Of a stretch of DNA of 64,000 bases, positions 17,036-26,919 are shown in pieces. The DNA is taken from the NCBI RefSeq assembly GCF_010731695.1, contig NZ_AP022586.1:4278001-4342000 (forward strand), in the 5' to 3' direction. How positions within the stretch are numbered: position 1 is the stretch's first letter; every line of letters begins with the position of its first letter. A program made the position numbers and the translations under genes. This DNA comes from Mycolicibacterium litorale (lineage in GTDB: Bacteria; Actinomycetota; Actinomycetes; Mycobacteriales; Mycobacteriaceae). Under the pieces are notes generated by a model. It had not been told where the DNA came from. It did no database searches and saw only the letters and a program-made list of their open reading frames with translations.

Positions 17036-17131
17036 GTCGGTTCTTCGCGCGAGCGCTCATCAGGGCTGTCGGTTCTTCGCGCGAGCGCTCATCAGGGCTG
17101 TCGGTTCTTCGCGCGGGCGCTCATCACGGCT
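17036..17131. repeat. Three tandem copies of a 32-bp repeat
   Basis: Three head-to-tail 32-bp units start at 17036, 17068 and 17100. The first two are identical; the third differs at two positions (GAG to GGG, CAGGG to CACGG). Each unit has the 8-bp palindrome GAGCGCTC or its variant at its centre. The array fills the gap between the HAD start and the quinone oxidoreductase stop, and the third unit supplies that gene's stop codon. Such an array could affect termination or expression, or simply be a dispersed intergenic repeat. Confidence 0.9.
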
Positions 17132-18089
17132 CGAGGACCAGCTTGCCCTTGATCTCGCCGTCGGCCAGCGCCTGCAGCGCCGCCTGCCCGTCGGCCAGGG
17201 GATACCGCACCGGTGGCGGCGGACGCAGACCGTCGGCGACCAGCGCGCCGAGCTCGGCGCCGACCGCGGACTGGGCGCCCGGATTCCGCCGCACGAACTC
17301 ACCCCAGCCGACTCCGACGACGCTGACATTGCGCAGCAGCAGCCGGTTCACCTTCACGGTGGGGATCCCGCCGCCCGCGGCGAATCCGATCACCAGCAGC
17401 CGGCCCTCCGGGGCCAGCACCCGCACCGCGTCGTCGAACGCGGGGCCGCCGATCGGGTCGACCACGATGTCGACGCCGCGCCCACCGGTGGCGTCCATGA
17501 CGGCCTGTTTCCAGCCGTCGGCCAGCGGCAGCACCACATCGGCACCGAGGCCGGAGATGAACTCCTCGGCGCCCGGCCGGTGCACCATCGCGATCACGGT
17601 GGCGCCCTGTGCCTTGGCGAGCTGGATGGCGGCGGTGCCGATGCCGCCGGCCGAACCGAGCACCAGCACGGTCTCCCCGGGCACCAGCCCGCCGCGGCGC
17701 GCCAGGGCGAACTGCATCGTGTGGTAGTTGCCCAGCAGCGCGGCCGCCTGCGCGTCGTCGACCCCGTCGGGGGTGGGGATCACGCTGTCCGGCAGCGCCG
17801 CCACCTGCGCGGCGAACCCGCCCATCAGCGTGAACGCGGAGACCCGTTGACCGGCAACCAGTCCCGACGCCTCGGGTGCCGAACGGACCGTACCGGCGAC
17901 CTCCATACCGGGGATGAACGGCGGGTCCAGCTTCAGCTGGTACTCACCGCGCAGCAGCAGGAGATCCGGGAAGCAGACCCCGGCCGCGCCGACGTCGATG
18001 ATCACCGCCTCGTCGGAGACGGGATCGTCGACATCGGTGTAGACCAGGCCGGGCGGCCCCGAGAGCTCCTGCGCGAGAAGCGCTTTCAC
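17124..18089 (-). CDS. NADPH:quinone oxidoreductase-like (zinc-free MDR family)
   Basis: Medium-chain dehydrogenase/reductase of 321 aa lacking the structural and catalytic zinc ligands, as in the quinone oxidoreductase branch. Seen motifs: N-terminal GroES-like half with DLLLLRGEYQLKLDPPFIPG and GMEVAGTV, then the Rossmann half with VLVLGSAGGIGTAAIQLAK and GGRGVDIVVDPIGG. It probably reduces quinones or enones with NADPH in the cytosol. Gene order matches Rv0149 of M. tuberculosis, next to Rv0148 and Rv0147 counterparts. Starts 6 bases after the SDR gene stop and likely shares its transcript. Confidence 0.87.
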   Translation of the reverse strand: MKALLAQELSGPPGLVYTDVDDPVSDEAVIIDVGAAGVCFPDLLLLRGEYQLKLDPPFIPGMEVAGTVRSAPEASGLVAGQRVSAFTLMGGFAAQVAALPDSVIPTPDGVDDAQAAALLGNYHTMQFALARRGGLVPGETVLVLGSAGGIGTAAIQLAKAQGATVIAMVHRPGAEEFISGLGADVVLPLADGWKQAVMDATGGRGVDIVVDPIGGPAFDDAVRVLAPEGRLLVIGFAAGGGIPTVKVNRLLLRNVSVVGVGWGEFVRRNPGAQSAVGAELGALVADGLRPPPPVRYPLADGQAALQALADGEIKGKLVLEP

Positions 18090-18095
18090 GTCCCG

Positions 18096-18962
18096 TCAGC
18101 CGAGCTTGAAGCTGGCCTGCTGCGCTGCGGACAGATCGGTGATCTCGCCCCACTTGGCGGCGACGTCGTCGAGGGTGGGCACCCCGTCGCTGAACGTCAC
18201 GCCGTCGTTCTGGAACAGGGCGGTGCGCTGCACCTTGCCGCCGCCGACGATGAAGACCGAATCGGTGTCGGAGAGTTCCTCGGTCATCAGGTAGGCCACG
18301 ATCGGCGCCACGTACTCGGGGGTGAGCTTCTCGAAGACCTCCGGCGGCAAGATGTCCTGCGTCATGCGGGTCGCCGCGATCGGGGCGACGGCGTTGGTCT
18401 TGATGTTGTACTTCGCGCCCTCCTGGGCGAGCGTGTTGATCAGGCCGACGAGCCCCAGCTTCGCGGCACCGTAGTTGGCCTGGCCGAAGTTGCCGAACAG
18501 CCCGCTGGTCGAGGTGGCGACGACGACGCGGCCGAAGCTCTGCTCCCGGAAGTGCGGCCAGGCCGCGCGGATGACGTTGTACCCGCCGTACAGGTGCACC
18601 TTGAGCACGGCGTCCCAGTTCTCGTACGTCATCTTGTGGAAGGTGCCGTCGCGCAGGATGCCCGCGTTGCTGACCACCCCGTCGACCTTGCCGAACTCGT
18701 CGATGGCGGTCTTGATGATGTTCTCCGCGCCTTCGGGTTCGGCGACGGAGTCGTAGTTGGCGACCGCGCGGCCGCCGTCTTCCTTGATCTCGTTGACCAC
18801 CTGGTCGGCCATCGCCGAACCCGCACCGGTGCCGTCGCGCGCACCACCGAGGTCGTTGACCACCACACTGGCGCCCTCACGGGCCAGCGTCAGCGCGTAC
18901 TCGCGACCGAGTCCGCCTCCGGCACCGGTGACGACGATGACGCGATCCTGCACTCCTGGCAT
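18096..18962 (-). CDS. Short-chain dehydrogenase/reductase (Rv0148-like)
   Basis: SDR of 288 aa, similar in layout to the dehydrogenase part of eukaryotic peroxisomal multifunctional enzyme 2. The cofactor motif is VVTGAGGGLGREYAL, followed by NDLGGARDGTG, NAGIL, the catalytic Ser in ATSTSGLFGN and Tyr-x-x-x-Lys in YGAAKLGL. A C-terminal extension after the SDR core (QNDGVTFSDGVPTLDDVAAK) is typical for the Rv0148 group. It probably oxidises 3-hydroxyacyl-CoA or a related substrate. Lies between the aldehyde dehydrogenase and the quinone oxidoreductase, the same order as Rv0147-Rv0148-Rv0149. Confidence 0.88.
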   Translation of the reverse strand: MPGVQDRVIVVTGAGGGLGREYALTLAREGASVVVNDLGGARDGTGAGSAMADQVVNEIKEDGGRAVANYDSVAEPEGAENIIKTAIDEFGKVDGVVSNAGILRDGTFHKMTYENWDAVLKVHLYGGYNVIRAAWPHFREQSFGRVVVATSTSGLFGNFGQANYGAAKLGLVGLINTLAQEGAKYNIKTNAVAPIAATRMTQDILPPEVFEKLTPEYVAPIVAYLMTEELSDTDSVFIVGGGKVQRTALFQNDGVTFSDGVPTLDDVAAKWGEITDLSAAQQASFKLG

Positions 18963-19038
18963 GGGTTTCCTTTCACGAGTTCAGTGGTGATTTCGGCGTG
19001 GCTGGTCGCGCCCAGCGCCACCAACTACACCGAAATCG

Positions 19039-20448
19039 CTAGAAGAGCCGACGGGCGAGCTTCCAAGCCTTCTCTGTATACGGGGGATAGATGAAGGCGC
19101 CGACGTCGGGTCGGGTCGGTTTCGTCATCACGGTCTTCTTATGGCTGAACGTCTCGAAGCCGAACCTGCCGTGGTAGGCGCCCATCCCGGACGGGCCCAC
19201 ACCGCCGAACGGCAGCTTGTGGGTGGCGAAGTGGAACAGCAGGTGGTTGACCACCATGCCGCCTGCGGACACGTCCTTGACCACCCGCTCGCGGATGCTC
19301 TTGGTCTTGGTGAACAGGTACGCCGCCAGCGGCTTCGGACGCTCGTTGACGAAAGCGATTGCGTCGTCGACGGATTGGACGGTGACGATCGGCAGGATCG
19401 GGCCGAAGATCTCGTCGGTCATCAGCGGTTCGGCCGGGTCCGGGTCGACGACCACGGTGGGCTGGATGCTGATCTTCGCCGGGTCCGAGCCGCCGCCGAT
19501 CACGACGTCGCCCTTGGTGGCGGCCAGCGCGGTGGTGAGGCGGCCGAAGTGCCGCTCGTTGACGATGCGCTTGCCGTCGGGATTCCCCGACTCGAACGTG
19601 GTGACCGCGTCCTTGATCTTGTCGACCAGTTCGTCGCGGATCTTCGCGTCGGCCAGCACGTAGTCCGGCGCGATGCAGATCTGCCCGGAGTTGATCAGCT
19701 TCGTCCAGGCGATGCGCTTGGCGGCGACGTCGATGTCCGCGTCGGCGGTGACGATCACCGGGCTTTTGCCGCCCAGCTCCAGCGTCACCGGGGTCAGGTG
19801 CGGAGCCGCGCCCTCGTAGACCTTGCGGCCGATCTCGGTGCCGCCGGTGTAGAGCAGGTAGTCGAAGCCCTGACCGATGAGTTCCTGGCTGACCGAACCG
19901 TCACCCTCGATCACCACGATCGCCTCGTTGTCGAGGTAGCGCGGCACCAGTTCCGCCATCAGCGCCGACGAAGCGGGCGCCACCTCGGACGGTTTGAGCA
20001 CCACGGTGTTTCCCGCGGCGATGGCGCCGACGGCGGGTCCGAGCGTGAGGGCGAAGGGGAAATTCCAGGCGCCGATGATCAGCACGGTCCCGAACGGTTC
20101 GTACTCGACCCAGCCGAGCCCGGGCAGCTGCGACATCTCGAGCATCCGGTAGCGCCGCCGCGTCCACTTGCGCAGGTTCTTCGCGGCGTCCTTGGCCTCG
20201 CCGGCGACGCTGGCGATGTCGGCCAACCACGCTTCGAACGGTTTGCGGCCGAGGTCCTGCTCGAGGGCGTCGGCGATCGCGCCCTCGTTGTCCACCATCA
20301 GCCGTTCGAGGGCGCGGAGCTGGCGTCTACGCCATTCGATGTCGCGGGTGCGGCCGGTGGCGAACGTCCGGCGTAGCCGGGCGACGGTGGCGGGGATGTC
20401 GGTGGTGGCCTGCGCGGCCGTGGCCGAAGTGGCGGAATCAGTGGTCAT
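19039..20448 (-). CDS. Aldehyde dehydrogenase (Rv0147-like)
   Basis: NAD(P)-dependent aldehyde dehydrogenase of 469 aa, related to class 3 fatty-aldehyde dehydrogenases by its short length. Motifs: WNFPFALTLGP (cofactor pocket), VVLKPSEVAPASS, YTGGTEIGRKV, the catalytic Glu in LELGGKSP and the catalytic Cys in NSGQICIAPDYVL. The C-terminal part holds LPFGGVGPSGMGAYHGRFGFETFSHKK in two blocks. It oxidises aldehydes to acids, perhaps from lipid turnover. A 12-bp perfect palindrome lies 37-48 bases upstream of its start, suggesting repressor control. Gene order matches Rv0147. Confidence 0.9.
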   Translation of the reverse strand: MTTDSATSATAAQATTDIPATVARLRRTFATGRTRDIEWRRRQLRALERLMVDNEGAIADALEQDLGRKPFEAWLADIASVAGEAKDAAKNLRKWTRRRYRMLEMSQLPGLGWVEYEPFGTVLIIGAWNFPFALTLGPAVGAIAAGNTVVLKPSEVAPASSALMAELVPRYLDNEAIVVIEGDGSVSQELIGQGFDYLLYTGGTEIGRKVYEGAAPHLTPVTLELGGKSPVIVTADADIDVAAKRIAWTKLINSGQICIAPDYVLADAKIRDELVDKIKDAVTTFESGNPDGKRIVNERHFGRLTTALAATKGDVVIGGGSDPAKISIQPTVVVDPDPAEPLMTDEIFGPILPIVTVQSVDDAIAFVNERPKPLAAYLFTKTKSIRERVVKDVSAGGMVVNHLLFHFATHKLPFGGVGPSGMGAYHGRFGFETFSHKKTVMTKPTRPDVGAFIYPPYTEKAWKLARRLF

Positions 20449-20484
20449 GGCTGGTCCTTCCTGACCGGAGTGACCTGATCCTAA

Positions 20485-20496
20485 CCAACCGGTTGG
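20485..20496. promoter_or_regulatory. Perfect palindrome CCAACCGGTTGG upstream of aldehyde dehydrogenase gene
   Basis: A 12-bp perfect inverted repeat lies in the 73-bp gap between the aldehyde dehydrogenase start and the stop of the upstream methyltransferase gene. Its distance from the start codon (36 bases) fits an operator over a promoter. A TetR-family gene stands at the head of the same gene block, so that regulator is a possible ligand, but binding is inferred only from position. Confidence 0.4.
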
Positions 20497-20521
20497 CCCG
20501 CCCAGAAGGGCTGCGCCGACG

Positions 20522-22332
<1,811 letters not shown>

Positions 22333-22356
22333 CTGTCTGTGTCCGATCTCACCCGG

Positions 22357-22998
22357 CTAGGTGGCGAGCTGCCAGAGCTTGTTCGCCATCAGCAGTTCGA
22401 ACTTCTCGACGATGACCGCGAGCTCCTGCGGACCGCCCACGTAACCGGCGTAGAAACCCATCCCCCACATGACCGCGACGAGCATCTCGACGATCGACGG
22501 GATGTCGGTGTCGGTGCGGAGCTCGCCCCGTTCGATGGCGTCGTTGATCGCCCACGACACGAACGACCGCGACATGCGCAGGGCGTCGTGCTCGTCGCTG
22601 CGCAGGTCTGGGTGCCGCTGCGATTCGAGGACCGAGGTGACGAGAAACGCGGCGGCCGAACGGTCTTCGGAGTCGGCGTGCATGGCGGCCGAGAAGAACG
22701 CCGACAGCCGGCCCAGGAGCGACGTCTGCCCGTGGGCCTTCTCCATGCCCGCGCTAATAACCCAGGCGTTGGTCTGCTCGACGACCTCTCGATACAGGAC
22801 GCGCTTACTGGAGAAGTAGTGGTTGATCGCCGGCCGCGTCAGGTCCGCCCGGATCGCGATCGCCTGGAAAGTCGCAGCGTCGTAACCGAGTTCGCTGAAG
22901 ACCTCTCTCGCAGCACGCAGAATGCGCTCACGCGTCTCTGCGGCCTTCGCTGCGGGGGGACGTCCCGGCCCTCGGCTGGCGGTATGCGGCACAGTCAA
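22357..22998 (-). CDS. TetR family transcriptional regulator (Rv0144-like)
   Basis: TetR-type repressor of 213 aa. The N-terminal HTH is clear: TRERILRAAREVFSELGYDAAT, then IAIRADLTRPAINHYFSSKRVLYREVV, with the recognition helix and the Y-F-x-S-K motif. The C-terminal ligand-binding domain is helical and not specific enough to name an effector. It heads the block matching Rv0144-Rv0149 and is followed by palindromes before the methyltransferase genes, which it probably controls. It is divergent from a second TetR-like gene at 23137. Confidence 0.9.
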   Translation of the reverse strand: MTVPHTASRGPGRPPAAKAAETRERILRAAREVFSELGYDAATFQAIAIRADLTRPAINHYFSSKRVLYREVVEQTNAWVISAGMEKAHGQTSLLGRLSAFFSAAMHADSEDRSAAAFLVTSVLESQRHPDLRSDEHDALRMSRSFVSWAINDAIERGELRTDTDIPSIVEMLVAVMWGMGFYAGYVGGPQELAVIVEKFELLMANKLWQLAT

Positions 22999-23136
22999 AT
23001 TGTGCCATAACTAACGTTGCGCCCCTGCACATGGTGTGGGCGACGCCTTCGCGGGCGCGTTTTCAGCAAATCGGGGCGGCGAGCCATCCCGGGGCATGGC
23101 ACCCGAATCCGGGTTCAGGAACTACTGTGTCCCCCC

Positions 23137-23703
23137 ATGGGGGCCGTGGTCACTCGGGAGGCGTATTTCGAGACGGGTCTCGCCGTACTCGCCGATCAGG
23201 GCTACGGCGGGCTCAAGCTGGCCGAAGTGTGCCACCGTCTCGGGGTCACGACGGGGTCGTTCTACCACTACTTCGCGAACTGGTCGACCTACACCAGGGA
23301 GCTCGTCGACTACTGGCGTCAGCAGCGCACCACGCGCATCGTCAACGCGGTCCGGGCCGAGGACAACCCGCACCGTCGCATCGAGACGCTGATCCAGGAG
23401 GCACTCGCGCTGCCGCACGGCGCCGAGGCCGCGATCCGGGTGTGGAGTTCGATCGACCCGGACGTCTACACCGTGCAGGCCGGCGTCGACCGCCAGCGTT
23501 TCGACATCATGCGCGAATCCTCCCTGGAAGTGGTGGGTGACGAGCGGCAGGCGGAGGTCTTCGCGGCCTGGTGTGTCTACATCCTCGTCGGATACGAGCA
23601 GGCCACCCTGCCGCCGGACGAGTCCGCGCTGAGCTGGATCGCCGCCGAGATGATCCACGCGCTGGACTCCGGCCGCTTCAGTTCCGTGTCCGAGAGCCGC
23701 TGA
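23137..23703 (+). CDS. TetR/AcrR-like transcriptional regulator
   Basis: TetR-like regulator of 188 aa. The HTH is at the extreme N-terminus: TREAYFETGLAVLADQGYGGLKL, then VCHRLGVTTGSFYHYFANWSTY, the G-S-F-Y-H-Y-F pattern being diagnostic. The start was placed at ATG 23137 because the sequence upstream is not homologous-looking; no good ribosome-binding site is seen, so the mRNA may be leaderless. It stands 32 bases before the FUSC membrane protein gene in the same direction and may regulate it. The 138-bp gap to the divergent TetR gene shows no clear -10/-35 pair. Confidence 0.82.
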   Translation: MGAVVTREAYFETGLAVLADQGYGGLKLAEVCHRLGVTTGSFYHYFANWSTYTRELVDYWRQQRTTRIVNAVRAEDNPHRRIETLIQEALALPHGAEAAIRVWSSIDPDVYTVQAGVDRQRFDIMRESSLEVVGDERQAEVFAAWCVYILVGYEQATLPPDESALSWIAAEMIHALDSGRFSSVSESR

Positions 23704-23735
23704 ACCGTCCCCACCGCCGTCTACCATCGGCGATC

Positions 23736-25907
23736 ATGCTGACCCCGGCCGTCCTGTGGCGCCGGGCGGCCGACCGGATCCAGCGCCGCGACCCCGAACG
23801 CGATGCGCTGCGCCGGGCGGCGCGGGCGGCGATCGTGCTGCCGATCGCGGCGGCGGTGAGTTTCACGGTCGCCGGCGGATCGCAGGCGCCGATGTTCACG
23901 ATCTTCGGTTCGGTGGCGCTGCTGATCCTGGCCGACTTCCCCGGTAACCGCCCGGCCCGGGCACTGGCCTACGCGGGTCTCGGCTTCAACGGCGCGGTGT
24001 TGATCACGCTGGGCACGCTGACCGCCCCGCACCCCTGGCTGGCCGTGCTGCTGATGTTCGTCCTCGGCGTCGCGGTGATGTTCTCCGGCGTGCTCAGTGA
24101 GGTGGTCGCCGCGGGGCAGCGGGCCACGCTGCTGACGTTCGTGTTGCCCGCGTGCACCGCGCCGGGCCCGATCCACGAACGGCTCACCGGATGGCTGATC
24201 GCGCTGGCGGTCTGCGTGCCCGCCGCGCTGTTCCTGTTCCCGCCCCGCCACCACGACGACCTGCGCCGTCATGCCGCGACGGTGTGCCGCACACTCGGGG
24301 ACTGCCTCGAGGGCGCCGCGTCGACCCGGGACGTCAACCGGGCCATGAACGCGCTGTGGGAGAACTTCGTCAACACCGACTTCCGGCCCGTGGCGCTGAC
24401 GGCGGGGAGCCGGGCGCTGGTCCGGGTGGTCGACGATCTGGGCTGGCTCTGCGACCGCGTCACCGACGACACCGGGGCCCTGCTGGGCGATATGAAGCCG
24501 CCGATCGTGCGGGTGCTGCGCGATGCGGCGGCGCTGCTGCGGATCTCCGACCGCCAGGCCCGCGCCGCCCGCGCCGCCGACCTGGACGCCGCGCTCGGTG
24601 AACTGCGGGAGGTGGCGCAGGGCCGCTACCGCGAGGACATCGAGCAGATCCTGGCGGTGCCGGACGACGACACCGCGGTCGCGGTCGCCCGCACCCTGCT
24701 CGGGCGCCGCACGTTCTCGGCCACCGTCGGGGTGACCGGACGCATCATCCGCAACGCCGCGCTAGCAGATGCGCGGCCGGTGTGGGCGCGGGTGCTCGGG
24801 CGACGGCTGCCCGAGACCGGGGCGGCGGACTGGGTGATGCCCGAGACCACCGCGGTCGCCGCGATCACCAAGGGGTTCGTGGCCACCCGTGCGGTCGTGC
24901 TGCGCAACAGCGTGCGTACCGGTCTGGGCCTCGCTCTGGCGGTGACGGTCACGCATGTCTTCCCGATCGAACACGGCTTCTGGGTGGTCCTGGGCGCGAT
25001 GTCGGTGTTGCGCAGCAGCGCGCTGACCACCGGGACGCGGGTGGTGCGGGCGGTCGCGGGCACCGCGATGGGTTTCCTGCTCGGGGTCGCGGTCATCGAG
25101 ATCGTCGGCGTCGAGCCGACGGTGATGTGGCTGCTGCTGCCGGTGGTGGCGTTCGGATCGGCGTACGTCCCCGAGATCGCCTCGTTCATCGCCGGTCAGG
25201 CGGCGTTCACGATGATGGTGCTGATCATCTTCAACGTCATCCAGCCGACGGGCTGGGCGGTCGGCCTGATCCGGGTGGAGGACGTCGTGCTGGGCGCCCT
25301 GGTCGGCGCCACGGTGTCGCTGCTGCTGTGGCCGCGCGGTGCGTCGGCGACGGTGTCGGCCGCGGTGGGTGACGCCTGCGCGGTGGGTGCGGAGTTCCTG
25401 CGGTCGGCGGTGCTGCGGGTCACCCGCGGTTCCTCGGAGGACGCCGTCAACCGGGTCACCGCGCTGAGCCATTCCGCGTTGCAGGCCTCGCGGACGCTCG
25501 ACGACGCGGTGCGCCAGTACCTTTCGGAGAACGGCGGCGAGACCGACGTGCGAGCGCCCGTGGTGCGGGCCGCGAACCGGGCGGTGCGGTTGCGGGCCGC
25601 CGCCGAACTGATCGCCGACGTCGTCCCGCCGCCGCTGGATGTGTACGCACAGACCCGCCTGGTGCTCGAAGCCCACGCCGCGCTGGTCTGCAGGCGGCTG
25701 GTCGGGCCCGCACCCGAGACCGACCGCACGGCGCCGATCAGCGACGACTTCGCGCTGGCGCTACGCCGCGAGGCCGCAGACCCGGAGTCCGAAGAGAACG
25801 AGCTGGCCGTCTCCGCCGCGCTTCCGCTGGTCACCGTGGCGGCGAACCTGGGCGAGCTCGAGTTGCTCTACCCCCGTTCCGAACAACCGCTGGCCGTCGG
25901 ACACTGA
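23736..25907 (+). CDS. FUSC family membrane protein (fusaric acid resistance-like)
   Basis: Large membrane protein of 723 aa. It has an N-terminal cluster of about six hydrophobic helices (from AAIVLPIAAAVSFTVAGG to LIALAVCVPAALFLFP). A cytosolic helical region of about 200 residues follows, then a second cluster (VRTGLGLALAVTVTHVFP to VLGALVGATVSLLLWP) and a C-terminal cytosolic helical part. This duplicated layout is that of the FUSC/YccS/aromatic-acid exporter family. Role is probably efflux of an aromatic or other organic acid, but the substrate is not known. Start ATG at 23736 is where the hydrophobic protein begins. The TetR gene 32 bases upstream is a likely local regulator. It ends 2 bases from the convergent pirin gene. 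Confidence 0.83.
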   Translation: MLTPAVLWRRAADRIQRRDPERDALRRAARAAIVLPIAAAVSFTVAGGSQAPMFTIFGSVALLILADFPGNRPARALAYAGLGFNGAVLITLGTLTAPHPWLAVLLMFVLGVAVMFSGVLSEVVAAGQRATLLTFVLPACTAPGPIHERLTGWLIALAVCVPAALFLFPPRHHDDLRRHAATVCRTLGDCLEGAASTRDVNRAMNALWENFVNTDFRPVALTAGSRALVRVVDDLGWLCDRVTDDTGALLGDMKPPIVRVLRDAAALLRISDRQARAARAADLDAALGELREVAQGRYREDIEQILAVPDDDTAVAVARTLLGRRTFSATVGVTGRIIRNAALADARPVWARVLGRRLPETGAADWVMPETTAVAAITKGFVATRAVVLRNSVRTGLGLALAVTVTHVFPIEHGFWVVLGAMSVLRSSALTTGTRVVRAVAGTAMGFLLGVAVIEIVGVEPTVMWLLLPVVAFGSAYVPEIASFIAGQAAFTMMVLIIFNVIQPTGWAVGLIRVEDVVLGALVGATVSLLLWPRGASATVSAAVGDACAVGAEFLRSAVLRVTRGSSEDAVNRVTALSHSALQASRTLDDAVRQYLSENGGETDVRAPVVRAANRAVRLRAAAELIADVVPPPLDVYAQTRLVLEAHAALVCRRLVGPAPETDRTAPISDDFALALRREAADPESEENELAVSAALPLVTVAANLGELELLYPRSEQPLAVGH

Positions 25908-25909
25908 CG

Positions 25910-26884
25910 TCAGCGCCCGGACGTGTGCGGCATCAGCGCGTCCGGCGGGATGGAGCCGAACTTGCCGGCCTCGTAGTCCTCGACCGCTTGGATCAGCTCG
26001 GACTTCGAGTTCATCACGAACGGCCCGTAGTGGAAGACCGGCTCACGGATCGGCCTGCCGCCGAGGATCAGCACCTCGAGGGCCGGGCGGTGGGAGTCCT
26101 GGGTGGGGTCGGCCGCCACGCTCAGGCGGTCGCCGGGACCGAACACCGCGAGCTGGCCCTGACGGATCGGATGGCCGACGGGTCCGACGGCGCCGCGTCC
26201 GGACAGCACGTACATCAGCGCGTTGAAGTCCCGGTTCCACGGAATGTTCAGTCGCGCACCGGGTTCCACGGTCGCATGCGCCATCGTGATCGGCGTGTGC
26301 GTCGATCCCGGACCGCGCGCGCCGTCGATGTCGCCGGCGATGATGCGGACCAGTGCGCCGCCGTCCTCGGATGCCAGCAACCTGACCTCGCCACCCTCGA
26401 TGGCCTGATAACGCGGGGCGGCGAACTTGTCCTTGCGCGGCAGATTCACCCACAGCTGGATGCCGTGGAAGATGCCACCGCTCTCGACGAGTTCGGCGGG
26501 CGGGGTCTCGATGTGCAGGATGCCGGAACCGGCCGTCATCCACTGGGTGGCGCCGTCGGTGATCAGGCCGCCGCCGCCATGGGAGTCCTGGTGGGCGAAC
26601 CGGCCGTCGATCATGTAGGTGACGGTCTCGAACCCGCGGTGCGGGTGCCAGTCGGTGCCGCGGGGTTCCCCCGGCTCGTATTCCACCTCGCCCATCTGGT
26701 CCATGTGGATGAAGGGGTCGAGGTCGGCGGCGCTGACGCCGGCGAACGCGCGGACGACGGGGAAGCCCTCGCCTTCGAAGCCGCGGGGACCGGTGGTGAT
26801 CGAGCGGACGGGCCGCTCGGTGTCGGAGGGCGCGGGTGACGTCACGCGGGGCAGCGTCAGGGTGTCAGCGGTGATGGCAGGCAT
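25910..26884 (-). CDS. Pirin family protein
   Basis: Pirin-like bicupin of 324 aa. The N-terminal cupin has the metal-binding His cluster (DWHPHRGFETVTYMIDG, with a later His in SGILHIE) and HRGFETVTY is the family hallmark. The C-terminal cupin is weaker. Bacterial pirins have been reported as quercetinase-like or redox-sensing regulators; which applies here is unknown. The start MPAITADTLTLP at 26884 lies 35 bases after the ptsI stop on the same strand, so it may be read through from ptsI. Confidence 0.88.
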   Translation of the reverse strand: MPAITADTLTLPRVTSPAPSDTERPVRSITTGPRGFEGEGFPVVRAFAGVSAADLDPFIHMDQMGEVEYEPGEPRGTDWHPHRGFETVTYMIDGRFAHQDSHGGGGLITDGATQWMTAGSGILHIETPPAELVESGGIFHGIQLWVNLPRKDKFAAPRYQAIEGGEVRLLASEDGGALVRIIAGDIDGARGPGSTHTPITMAHATVEPGARLNIPWNRDFNALMYVLSGRGAVGPVGHPIRQGQLAVFGPGDRLSVAADPTQDSHRPALEVLILGGRPIREPVFHYGPFVMNSKSELIQAVEDYEAGKFGSIPPDALMPHTSGR

Positions 26885-26919
26885 GTGCACGATAACCGGA
26901 CTGCGGTCCGATTCATTCC

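Noticed and set aside
17036..17131. CRISPR array
   Set aside because: Units are directly tandem with no spacers and only three copies.
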